Assembly: GCA_964388085.1 (NCBI GenBank)
Contig: CAYLZW010000157.1
Location: 1-13,073, forward strand
Length of the DNA stretch: 13,073 nt
Reading direction: 5' to 3'
DNA from: CAYLZW01 sp964388085
Lineage (GTDB): Bacteria; Myxococcota; UBA727; CAYLZW01
How positions within the stretch are numbered: position 1 is the first letter of the stretch; each line of letters opens with the position of its first letter. Shown here in pieces: positions 7,444 through 13,073 of the stretch. The translations under genes were made by a program, and so were the position numbers. Below the pieces are notes generated by a model. It made no database searches and had not been told where the DNA came from. It saw only the letters and a program-made list of their open reading frames with translations.

Positions 7444-8409
7444 TCACGCCGCGCGCAGCCGCTCCGCCAGGTCCTCGGGCGGGACGCTCAAGACGCGCAC
7501 GGAGAGCCCCTGGGACAGCACCGCGTCGACGTCGAACAGCGACTCCACCTCGAGCAGCAGGTGCCCGCGGCGGCCGTCCTCGCTCGCGCTGAGCGGGAGC
7601 GGACAGACGCGGAACAAGAGGTGCGCGCCGGGCGCGACGCGACCGATGCGTGCAATGACGTCGTGCAACACGCGCGCGATGGCGCGGCAGCGATCTTCGG
7701 CGTGGGCGAGCGACAGCAGCTCGGCGCCGTGCTCGACGGCGGCCAGGCGCACGTGCACATTGGCGCGCGGCGCGAAGGGGACGTAGGCCACCACGTCGCC
7801 GCCCTCGACCACGACCCGGCCCCGCGCGCGCGCGTCGCCGAGCTCCCGGCAGCCCGGGCAGGTCTCCACCGAGGAGTAGCGCGGCGCGGAGAAGGGCGCC
7901 GCGAGCAGGGTCGCGTGCGCGTGCGCGAAGCGCGACAGCGCGGCGGGCGCGATGCAGAGGGACACGCCGCCGAGCCGCTTGTCTCCGGCCAGCTCCGCTC
8001 GACGACGACAGTAAGCGAGCAAGACGAGCGCGAGCGTCTCCTCGTCGAGGTCCGTCAGGCTGGCGCCGTGCTGCTTGGCGCCGCTCGCCACGAGCAGCTC
8101 ATGGGCGGCGAGCGCGCCCGCGCTGGCGAACGCGCGCAGGGGGGGCGGGCCGTGCTCGACGAAGCCGAGCGGCGTCGGCGACGGCAGCACGAGCACCTCC
8201 TGGCCGGAGGCGCCGCGCACGCGATCGAGGAGCTGCTGCGGCTCGTCGTCGCAGAACGGGCAGCTCCGTGACGCCTGCAGGCGCTGCTCGCTCGCCGGCA
8301 ATTGCACGGACAGCGGCTCCAGCGTCCGTCGGTTGCGGGTGACGACGCTGAAGTCCTCGTCCAGCAGATCGAAGCGCCACTCGTTGTCGGCCCGGATGAG
8401 GTGCGTCAT
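7444..8409 (-). CDS. Divergent GalT-like nucleotidyltransferase (HIT superfamily)
   Basis: The 321-residue product matches the two-lobed galactose-1-phosphate uridylyltransferase fold. Cys50 and Cys53 (CPFC), His114 (KQHGASL) and His163 correspond to the four zinc ligands of E. coli GalT. HAHAT at 163-167 replaces the usual HPHGQ: His165 matches the nucleotidylated histidine, but the glutamine is Thr167. A second Cys pair (CPGC, 184-187) and the second-lobe motif YVPFAPRANVHV (209-220) fit the GalT/ADP-glucose phosphorylase group. The fold call is good, but the substrate is uncertain because the active site is altered; a sugar-phosphate nucleotidyltransferase or a nucleotide phosphorylase is possible. 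No strong ribosome-binding site precedes ATG 8409. It is divergent from the lipoprotein gene across about 45 bp. Confidence 0.72.
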   Translation of the reverse strand: MTHLIRADNEWRFDLLDEDFSVVTRNRRTLEPLSVQLPASEQRLQASRSCPFCDDEPQQLLDRVRGASGQEVLVLPSPTPLGFVEHGPPPLRAFASAGALAAHELLVASGAKQHGASLTDLDEETLALVLLAYCRRRAELAGDKRLGGVSLCIAPAALSRFAHAHATLLAAPFSAPRYSSVETCPGCRELGDARARGRVVVEGGDVVAYVPFAPRANVHVRLAAVEHGAELLSLAHAEDRCRAIARVLHDVIARIGRVAPGAHLLFRVCPLPLSASEDGRRGHLLLEVESLFDVDAVLSQGLSVRVLSVPPEDLAERLRAA

Positions 8410-8453
8410 GCGCGGATGAATACCGCCGTAGGCTTCGGCGTCGAGTGGGGCGC

Positions 8454-9410
8454 ATGCCTCGATTCCCGCTACCTTTGCGACGAGCCTCCGTCGCCGCGCT
8501 CGCGTTTGCCGCGCTTCTGACGAGCACGGGCTGCAGCGCCGTGCGCATGACGCTCCATCTCGCCGGCACGCGCGGAGGCGAGACGTTCACCACCTCGCGC
8601 GGCGACGGCCCTCGTGAAGAGCGCCTGACGGTGTTCCTCGAGGACGCGCCGCCGCTGCCGCCCGAGCCCACGCCTGAGCCACCGCCTCCGCCGCCGCCGC
8701 CGCCGAGCGTGGAGCCTCCCGTCGTCGTGGGGCCTCCCGTCGTCGTGGGGCCTCCCGTCGTCGTGGGGCCTCCCGTCGTCGCCGTGCCGGAGCCGCCCGC
8801 GGATCCGCCGCCCGTCGCCTTTCGCTGCGAGCGGCAGGTGCGCTTTCAGCACGAGATCGTCGCGAACACGGTCCGGGAGTTCAGCTTCATCGAGAAGATC
8901 GTGCTCGGCTTCCCGCTCCTCTTCGACACCGTGGGGGCCATCGCCGTCTGGTCCGACGTGCTCGAAGATCCCCACCTGCAAGAGGACGACACCGTCCCGC
9001 TCATCGTGCTCGGCAGCGTGTTCACCGCGGACGCGCTCGGGCTGCTCGCCATCATCCTGTTCATGCCGCCCGTCGACACCACGACGGAGACGCGCGTCCC
9101 CGGGAAGTTCGGCGGCGGCGCTCCCTGCGCGCCGCCCGACGTCGTGGAGCGTGACGGCCGGCGCATGGTCCTCGACGAGCGCGGCTGGATGACCGTGGCG
9201 GACGAGGCCTACCTCGTGCGCAAGCTCGCCTTCGAAGGCGGCGGCGTCGACGTCATCGCCGGCACCCAGCGCAGCACGGCGACGCCATCGCACGCGCAGG
9301 TGTGCCGCTGGGCGGCCGATCGAGGACTCGAGGCGCCGCGCTGTCAGGTCAGCGCGTCCTGGCTCGGGAATTCGGCAGAGCCCGCGGTCATCACGCTCCC
9401 GGTCCAGTGA
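8454..9410 (+). CDS. Putative lipoprotein with Pro-rich repeat and two hydrophobic helices
   Basis: I do not recognise a family. From ATG 8454 the 318-residue product has a basic N-terminus (RFPLPLRR), a hydrophobic stretch and Cys27 in LLTSTGC, a relaxed lipobox, so it is probably exported and lipidated. Residues 66-120 are a proline-rich spacer containing a Pro-Pro-Val-Val-Val-Gly repeat, well suited to crossing peptidoglycan. After it come two hydrophobic segments at about 148-166 and 181-203 separated by an acidic loop (EDPHLQEDDT), then a soluble C-terminal domain with four Cys (225, 284, 297 plus 125 before the helices). Lipidation together with two membrane helices is unusual. A GTG at 8445 is an alternative start. 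The gene stands alone on its strand, divergent from the GalT-like gene. Confidence 0.7.
   Translation: MPRFPLPLRRASVAALAFAALLTSTGCSAVRMTLHLAGTRGGETFTTSRGDGPREERLTVFLEDAPPLPPEPTPEPPPPPPPPPSVEPPVVVGPPVVVGPPVVVGPPVVAVPEPPADPPPVAFRCERQVRFQHEIVANTVREFSFIEKIVLGFPLLFDTVGAIAVWSDVLEDPHLQEDDTVPLIVLGSVFTADALGLLAIILFMPPVDTTTETRVPGKFGGGAPCAPPDVVERDGRRMVLDERGWMTVADEAYLVRKLAFEGGGVDVIAGTQRSTATPSHAQVCRWAADRGLEAPRCQVSASWLGNSAEPAVITLPVQ
8715..8783 (+). repeat. 18-bp tandem repeat encoding Pro-Pro-Val-Val-Val-Gly
   Basis: CCTCCCGTCGTCGTGGGG occurs three times without mismatch (8715-8732, 8733-8750, 8751-8768), and a fourth copy is partial, its first 15 bases ending in GCC instead of GTG. The exact identity of the units at all codon positions indicates recent duplication or homogenisation rather than selection on protein sequence alone. 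Confidence 0.95.
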
Positions 9411-9430
9411 GCTGCCTCCGGCGCGGCAGC
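9411..9430 (+). terminator. Hairpin directly after the lipoprotein stop
   Basis: GCTGCC and GGCAGC form a perfect 6-bp stem around an 8-base loop, beginning at the first base after the TGA. The position suits a transcription end, but no T-run follows. Confidence 0.4.
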
Positions 9431-9521
9431 GCGGGCGCGTCGGGCGCCTCGTGGCTATCCCCCCGTCTCCTCGCGTTGATCGTCCGGCGCTCAGGCGACG
9501 TCAACGTCTGACGCGGGGAGT

Positions 9522-9562
9522 GTGTTCCCGCGGACACGCGGAGACCGTGTCCCGGCAGACAC
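9522..9562. promoter_or_regulatory. Two tandem GTGT-N8-ACAC dyad repeats, operator-like
   Basis: GTGT-TCCCGCGG-ACAC (9522-9537) and GTGT-CCCGGCAG-ACAC (9547-9562) are two dyads of identical geometry, spaced 25 bp start to start. Comparing the two 25-bp units base by base gives 18 identities, so they are also a direct repeat. A pair of similar palindromes about 2.5 helical turns apart is typical of cooperative binding by a dimeric regulator. No regulator is identified. Confidence 0.45.
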
Positions 9563-9826
9563 AGGGAGGCTCGGAGACGGCCGGTGTAGCTGCCCCGGAG
9601 CGCGTGCCGAGCGTCCCCGCGATCCCTACCACGCGTCCCCTGATGGCGATATTTCTCCTTTAGTTTCAGTGGGTTGAGATCATCAGAAACAAGGCTCGCG
9701 GCGCCGGGTCAGACCCGTTCGGCAGCCCGCACGTTCGCAGCGTCAGCGGCAAAGCGCCTGGCACAGCGCGTGAAAAATGGGCTCCACGAACGGCCCCCAC
9801 AGGGCGGTTCCCACAGGTCTCACGGC

Positions 9827-9832
9827 GGAGGG
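9827..9832 (+). promoter_or_regulatory. Ribosome-binding site of the sigma factor gene
   Basis: GGAGGG ends 4 bases before ATG 9837, favouring it over the upstream ATG 9777, whose extra 20 residues do not look like part of the family. Confidence 0.6.
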
Positions 9833-9836
9833 CATC

Positions 9837-10511
9837 ATGCTCAGAGCACTGACAGGCAAGCACGGCGGCGCCCTCTCGGCCCAGTCGAAGAAGGAGCGGG
9901 ACTTCGAGCGCGAGGCCATGCCGCACCTGCCAGCGCTCTACGGCGCCGCCATGCGGCTCACGCGCTCTCCGGCCGACGCCGAGGATCTCGTACAAGAGAC
10001 CACCCTCAAGGCCTTCAAGGCCTTCGAGCAGTTCGAGCCAGGAACGAACTGCAAGGCTTGGCTCTTCCGCATCCTCACGAACACCTTCATCAATAAGTAC
10101 CGCCGGCGCGTCAAAGAGCGCGAGATCCTCGAGGGCAGCGAGCGCACGGCGGCGCAGCACTTCCTCGTACACCCGCAGTCGAAGCGCCCCTCGCTCGATC
10201 CCGAGAACGCGTACGTCGACAAGTTCCTCTCGGACGAGGTGCTGAAGGCGCTCTCCGCCGTGCCCGTCGACTTCCGCACCGTCGTCGTGCTGAGCGACAT
10301 CGAGGGCTTCTCGTACAAGGAGGTCGCCGACATCGCCGGGATCCCCGTCGGCACCGTGATGTCGCGGCTGTTCCGCGGCCGGCGCATCCTGCAGGAGCAC
10401 CTCTTCGATCTCGCGGTCGAGCGCGGGATCTTGAAGCCCCAGCGAGACGGCGGCGAGGACGCGCCGCTCAGCCTCGAGGACTACCGAAACCGCCGCGCGC
10501 GCAAGGCCTGA
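9837..10511 (+). CDS. ECF sigma factor, SigR/SigH-like
   Basis: The 224-residue product directs RNA polymerase to stress promoters. Region 2 lies at about 31-92: LYGAAMRLTRSPADAEDLVQ, then the core-binding and -10 recognition part with GTNCKAWLFRILTNTFINKY (69-88). Region 4 lies at about 133-190, with the helix-turn-helix YKEVADIAGIPVGTVMSRLF that reads the -35 element. From memory of the family, the wording of both regions is closest to actinobacterial SigR/SigH (thiol-oxidative stress), not to E. coli RpoE. The short tail (about 200-224) is charged. The 168-bp gap before the anti-sigma gene is longer than in most such pairs. Function as an ECF sigma is near certain; the subgroup is a judgement by eye. 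Confidence 0.93.
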   Translation: MLRALTGKHGGALSAQSKKERDFEREAMPHLPALYGAAMRLTRSPADAEDLVQETTLKAFKAFEQFEPGTNCKAWLFRILTNTFINKYRRRVKEREILEGSERTAAQHFLVHPQSKRPSLDPENAYVDKFLSDEVLKALSAVPVDFRTVVVLSDIEGFSYKEVADIAGIPVGTVMSRLFRGRRILQEHLFDLAVERGILKPQRDGGEDAPLSLEDYRNRRARKA

Positions 10512-10558
10512 GCGGCGGCGCTGCCGGGCCACGAAAGCACACCCAAGCACGCGAGCGA

Positions 10559-10582
10559 CCGGCCGCGGGAAGACCCGGCCGG
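10559..10582 (+). terminator. Strong hairpin between sigma and anti-sigma genes
   Basis: CCGGCC pairs with GGCCGG and GGG with CCC around an AAGA loop, with a 2-base bulge (GC, 10565-10566). A second structure, the perfect palindrome GCCCCGCGGGGC, lies at 10622-10633. No T-run follows either. They could lower expression of the anti-sigma gene relative to the sigma, or protect the mRNA end. Confidence 0.4.
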
Positions 10583-10679
10583 CGCCCGCTGTTGTGCCGC
10601 CCGAAGCCAGCGCTGCTCCGCGCCCCGCGGGGCTCGAGCGGCGCTCGATTGCGGGATCCGCTGCGCAGTAGGTGCTACT

Positions 10680-11669
10680 TTGTCGGCCGTGCTCTCGTCG
10701 CCCACGTCCTTTGACTGCCGTGAAGCAGAGCCGCTCCTCCACCTCTATGACGACGGGGAGGCGGCGCCGGAGGACCAGTCGGCCCTCGAAGCCCACCTCG
10801 AGCGCTGCGACGAATGTCGCCACCGCTTACGGGAGCTTCGCGCGGTGAAGCAGGCGCTCCGCTCGCGCGCTGCCGAGGACGCGACCGTCCCCGAGGCGCT
10901 CGTGCTCCGGCTGCGAGGGCAGATCGCGCAGGTCTCGCGTGGCGAGCGCCGTCGACGGTCGTTCGCCCTCGCGGCGCCGGCGGTGGCGGCGACGGGGGCG
11001 CTGGTGTTCGCAGGCGCCGCGCTCTTTGGCAGCAGCCTCGCGAGCACGTTCGGGATCGGTGGCGGCGCCACGGAGGACACCGACCTACAGTCCGCGGCCT
11101 TCGGCGGCTCGGCCCCTTCTCTGCTCGAAGAGGCGCTCTCGCTGCACACCCTCGACGTGCCGGTGGACGTGGCCTCGCCCGATCCTTCGCGCGTGGGCTC
11201 CTTCCTGGCCTCTCGCATCGGTCATCCGGTGCGCGTGCCTCGCCTCGATCCCGCCGGCCTCGGGCTGGCCGGCGGGCGCGTCATCAACGTGCACAACCAG
11301 CGCGCTGCCCAGCTCGTCTACGAGAGCGGTCTCGGGGGGCGCGTCTCGCTCGTCGCCGTGCCCGACCCGAGCGGACGCTTGAGCGCACGCGTCGTCGGAG
11401 GCGCCGAGGCCGCCGCGACCAGCAACGTGGACTTCGCCGGCTGGGTGAAGGGCAGCGGCGCCGAGCAGAGCGGGCACCTGCGCGCGCGGCAGGGAGACCT
11501 CGCCGTGCACGTGTGGAGCTCGGGCGGCACCGTGTACTCGCTCGCCGGGCAGATGGACGACGCCCACCTCGACTCCCTGCTCAGCGAGGTCGCGGGCGGC
11601 GGCCGCGCGCGTGCTCGCAGCGTGAGCCGGGTGGCGCACGAATACGATCCACCCTTGCGCAATCGCTGA
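10680..11669 (+). CDS. Zinc-binding anti-sigma factor with membrane anchor and outer domain
   Basis: The 329-residue product should bind and hold the adjacent sigma factor. The N-terminal zinc domain carries Cys13, His39, Cys43 and Cys46 (HLERCDEC); the C-x25-H-x3-C-x2-C spacing equals that of RsrA (Cys11, His37, Cys41, Cys44), the redox-sensing partner of SigR. Unlike RsrA, which is soluble and about 105 residues, this protein has a transmembrane helix at about 95-117 after an Arg-rich stretch, and about 210 residues outside. The outer part contains GGRVINVHNQRAAQLVYE (about 200-217) and later VHVWSSGGTVYSLAGQMDDA, a pattern common in membrane anti-sigma factors. TTG 10680 is the first usable start, with TAGGTG 5 bases upstream; GTG 10689 is the alternative. 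Confidence 0.87.
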   Translation: MSAVLSSPTSFDCREAEPLLHLYDDGEAAPEDQSALEAHLERCDECRHRLRELRAVKQALRSRAAEDATVPEALVLRLRGQIAQVSRGERRRRSFALAAPAVAATGALVFAGAALFGSSLASTFGIGGGATEDTDLQSAAFGGSAPSLLEEALSLHTLDVPVDVASPDPSRVGSFLASRIGHPVRVPRLDPAGLGLAGGRVINVHNQRAAQLVYESGLGGRVSLVAVPDPSGRLSARVVGGAEAAATSNVDFAGWVKGSGAEQSGHLRARQGDLAVHVWSSGGTVYSLAGQMDDAHLDSLLSEVAGGGRARARSVSRVAHEYDPPLRNR

Positions 11670-11761
11670 GCGCGCCCTTTGCGTTCGCCGACGTTCTTGT
11701 CGTCAAGCGACGGCATGCCTTCTGTGGTGCGCGGTGTTAGAGCGAACGTTGAGGGCCGCCC

Positions 11762-12319
11762 ATGGCGAAGAAGGCGCGCGAGAAGAAGCCGACCGCACCC
11801 ATCTGCATTCGGGAGCTCGAGCTCGAGGATCTGCCGGGGGTCTACGCGCTCGGGGAGAAGCTCTTCACCGCCGAGCGCTGGCCGAGCCTCTACCGCACCT
11901 GGGACGAGTACGAGCTCGCCGAGTTCTTCGCCTCCGAGGCCGACAACTGCTTCGTGGCCGAGGACGACGACGAGCGGCTCATCGGCTTCATCCTCGGCAC
12001 CATCATCGAGAAGCGCAGGAGCGCCTGGACCTACGGCTGGGTGCTGTGGCTCGGCGTCGATCCCGCCACCGGCCGCGGCGGCGTCGCCAGCAAGCTGCTC
12101 GAGCGCATCACCGAGCGCTTCGAAGAAGAAGGCGTGCGCATCCTCATCGCCGACACCGACCCGCAGAACGCGCCGGCGGTGGGCTTCTTCGAAAAGCACG
12201 GCTTCGGCCACCCGCGCAGCCACGTGTACCTGTCGAAGAACCTCTCGAAGGAGGCGAAGCCGGCGAAGACGCCAGCCTTGACCAAGCGCACCATCGCCAA
12301 GAAGGTGAAGCCGCGGTGA
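11762..12319 (+). CDS. GNAT-family N-acetyltransferase
   Basis: The 185-residue product has the GNAT fold in order: strand and helix pair from ICIRELELEDLPGVYAL (about 14-30), the acetyl-CoA site LGVDPATGRGGVASKLLERI (97-116), and the closing DTDPQNAPAVGFFEKHGFG (131-149) typical of RimI-like members. The pyrophosphate loop reads GRGGVA, with Gly where the family usually has Arg or Gln at the first position and Arg one place later. Both ends are basic: MAKKAREKKP, and a Lys/Ala/Pro tail from about 162 to 185, suggesting contact with nucleic acid or ribosomes. GAGGG at 11751-11755, 6 bases upstream, supports the ATG. The TGA overlaps the GTG of the next gene by 4 bases. The acetylated substrate cannot be told. 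Confidence 0.85.
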   Translation: MAKKAREKKPTAPICIRELELEDLPGVYALGEKLFTAERWPSLYRTWDEYELAEFFASEADNCFVAEDDDERLIGFILGTIIEKRRSAWTYGWVLWLGVDPATGRGGVASKLLERITERFEEEGVRILIADTDPQNAPAVGFFEKHGFGHPRSHVYLSKNLSKEAKPAKTPALTKRTIAKKVKPR

Positions 12320-13073
12320 GCGACGAGCTCGCGCGTCTGTTCCGCCACCTCGACGAGCAGCGCGTGCTCTCGCTGACCGAGCGCGCGGTGCGGGCCTACA
12401 GCCCCTCGGGGGTCGAGGGCCCGTCGACTTTGATCTTCGAAGAGGCGCTGCTGGCGGCGGACGTCCCTTGCCTGCGCCAAGCGGTCGGCAAGGAGGGGCG
12501 CTACAACGTCATCGCGCGCCTCGGCCCGGATCCCGTCGAGCTGCTGCTCGTCGGCCACGTCGACACCATCCGCTTGTTGGCGCACGAGGAGCTGGTGGTC
12601 TCGCGCGCGGACGACGTCTTGCGCGGCCTCGGCGCCGCCGACATGAAGGGCGGCTGCGCGGCCATCGTCGAGTGCATGGCCGCCTTGCGCGCGTCGGGCC
12701 TGCCGCTCTCGCGCGGCGTCGTGGCGGCGCTCGTCGTCGGGGAAGAGGAGTACGGTGACGGCAGCGTGGCCCTGCGCGATGAGCACACGGCGCCGCTCAC
12801 CGTCATCGGCGAGCCCACCGGCCTCGCGCCCTGCACCGAGCACCACGGCTACCTCGAGCTCGAGCTGTACGCGCGCGGCAGGCGGGCGCACGCGGCCGTG
12901 CCCGAAGAGGGCGCGAACGCCATCGAGCCCATGCTGCGCTGGCTGCTCGGCGTCATCGAGAAGAGCGCCACGCTCGGCGACGGCGTCGTCGTGAACGTGC
13001 GCGAGATGGAGGGCGGCAGCGAGCTGTTCGTGGTGCCCGATCGCTGCGAGGCGTCCCTCGACGTGCACCTGCC
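12316..13073 (+). CDS. M20-family metallopeptidase (ArgE/DapE/ACY1 type), 3' truncated
   Basis: The frame opens with GTG 12316 overlapping the GNAT stop (GTGA) and runs off the window; 252 residues are visible. Conserved M20 residues are present: metal ligand His81 and catalytic Asp83 (LLVGHVDT), bridging Asp109 (GAADMKGG), general base Glu144 and metal ligand Glu145 (GEEEYG), and metal ligand Glu166 (VIGEPTG). RAHAAVPEEGANAI (191-203) marks the inserted dimerisation domain with its conserved His192. The final metal-binding histidine would lie beyond the window. Family members remove acyl or amino-acid groups (N-acetylornithine, N-succinyl-diaminopimelate, LysW-linked lysine, or peptides); which one cannot be told from this half. 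Overlap with an acetyltransferase gene suggests coupled expression. Confidence 0.88.
   Translation, partial: MSDELARLFRHLDEQRVLSLTERAVRAYSPSGVEGPSTLIFEEALLAADVPCLRQAVGKEGRYNVIARLGPDPVELLLVGHVDTIRLLAHEELVVSRADDVLRGLGAADMKGGCAAIVECMAALRASGLPLSRGVVAALVVGEEEYGDGSVALRDEHTAPLTVIGEPTGLAPCTEHHGYLELELYARGRRAHAAVPEEGANAIEPMLRWLLGVIEKSATLGDGVVVNVREMEGGSELFVVPDRCEASLDVHL

Larger units (their letters stand above)
9431..9836. other. Gene-free region upstream of the sigma factor gene
   Basis: No convincing gene is seen: the short frames here use Arg/Pro-rich nonsense and lack good starts. The region holds a dyad GACGT-CA-ACGTC at 9497-9508, two GTGT-N8-ACAC repeats at 9522-9562, and an AT-rich island at about 9642-9692 in otherwise GC-rich DNA, which is the likeliest place for a promoter or for an upstream regulatory region of the sigma gene. 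GTTTC at 9663-9667 and GAAAC at 9686-9690 form a loose inverted repeat within the island. Confidence 0.6.

Noticed and set aside
6850..8271. Long open frame (473 codons) on the plus strand across the MshEN and GalT-like genes
   Set aside because: It spans two opposing genes and their gap, has low-complexity Arg/Ala/Val composition and no recognisable domain.
9451..9663. Possible 70-codon small gene in the region before the sigma gene
   Set aside because: GTG start without a ribosome-binding site, Arg/Pro-rich sequence, and it runs through the tandem dyads.
9759..9774. Sigma-54-like promoter TGGCAC-N5-GTGAA before the sigma gene
   Set aside because: The -24 element is perfect, but the -12 element lacks the essential GC (GTGA instead of TTGC), and no sigma-54 activator is nearby.
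9666..10823. Minus-strand frame of 385 codons opposite the sigma factor gene
   Set aside because: The plus strand encodes an unmistakable ECF sigma factor; the antisense product has no motif and spans the intergenic hairpins.
11690..11749. Inverted ACGTTC/GAACGT arms before the GNAT gene, looked at as an operator
   Set aside because: Only 6-bp arms more than 40 bases apart; could easily be chance.
12031..13068. Minus-strand frame of 345 codons opposite GNAT and M20 genes
   Set aside because: Both plus-strand proteins have intact catalytic motifs, whereas this frame is His/Ala/Arg-rich low complexity.

Overview
This is a gene-dense, very GC-rich stretch (third codon positions almost all G or C) with short intergenic gaps, GTG/TTG starts and proline- or lysine-rich tails. 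The gspL-gspM-gspN order, a stand-alone MshEN-domain protein and a proline-rich lipoprotein point to a deltaproteobacterial lineage such as Myxococcota. That placement is inference: there is no rRNA or other decisive marker. I see no tRNA, rRNA, CRISPR array, insertion sequence, phage gene or replication origin.

Layout. (1) 2-2678, plus: the end of a type II secretion (general secretory pathway) operon. GspL is cut by the window start and carries an unusual charged C-terminal extension; gspM and gspN follow, nearly contiguous. (2) 2718-3317, minus: an orphan response regulator with a receiver and a Fis-type HTH, convergent with gspN and divergent from (3) 3398-5350, plus: a long acyl-CoA dehydrogenase, then 5418-6167: a type I methionine aminopeptidase. 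Just after its stop, in another frame, lies an open lysine/arginine-rich tail. (4) 6307-8409, minus: a stand-alone MshEN-domain protein (possible cyclic-di-GMP binder) and, upstream of it, a divergent GalT-like nucleotidyltransferase. (5) 8454-9410, plus: a putative lipoprotein with a Pro/Val hexapeptide repeat. (6) 9411-9836: a gene-free region with tandem dyad repeats. (7) 9837-11669, plus: an ECF sigma factor resembling the SigR/SigH group and a zinc-binding anti-sigma factor whose Cys/His spacing matches RsrA but which also has a membrane anchor and a large outer domain. (8) 11762-13073, plus: a GNAT acetyltransferase overlapping by 4 bases an M20 metallopeptidase that runs off the window.

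How the genes work together. GspL and GspM form part of the inner-membrane platform of the secretion machine. The sigma and anti-sigma form a stress-response switch. GNAT and M20 are probably co-translated and could add and remove an acyl group on related substrates, though no substrate is evident. The others look like separate housekeeping or regulatory units. The most interesting items are the membrane-anchored RsrA-type anti-sigma factor, the stand-alone MshEN protein, the out-of-frame basic tail after the aminopeptidase and the tandem operator-like repeats before the sigma gene. I did not find a clearly new multi-gene system.
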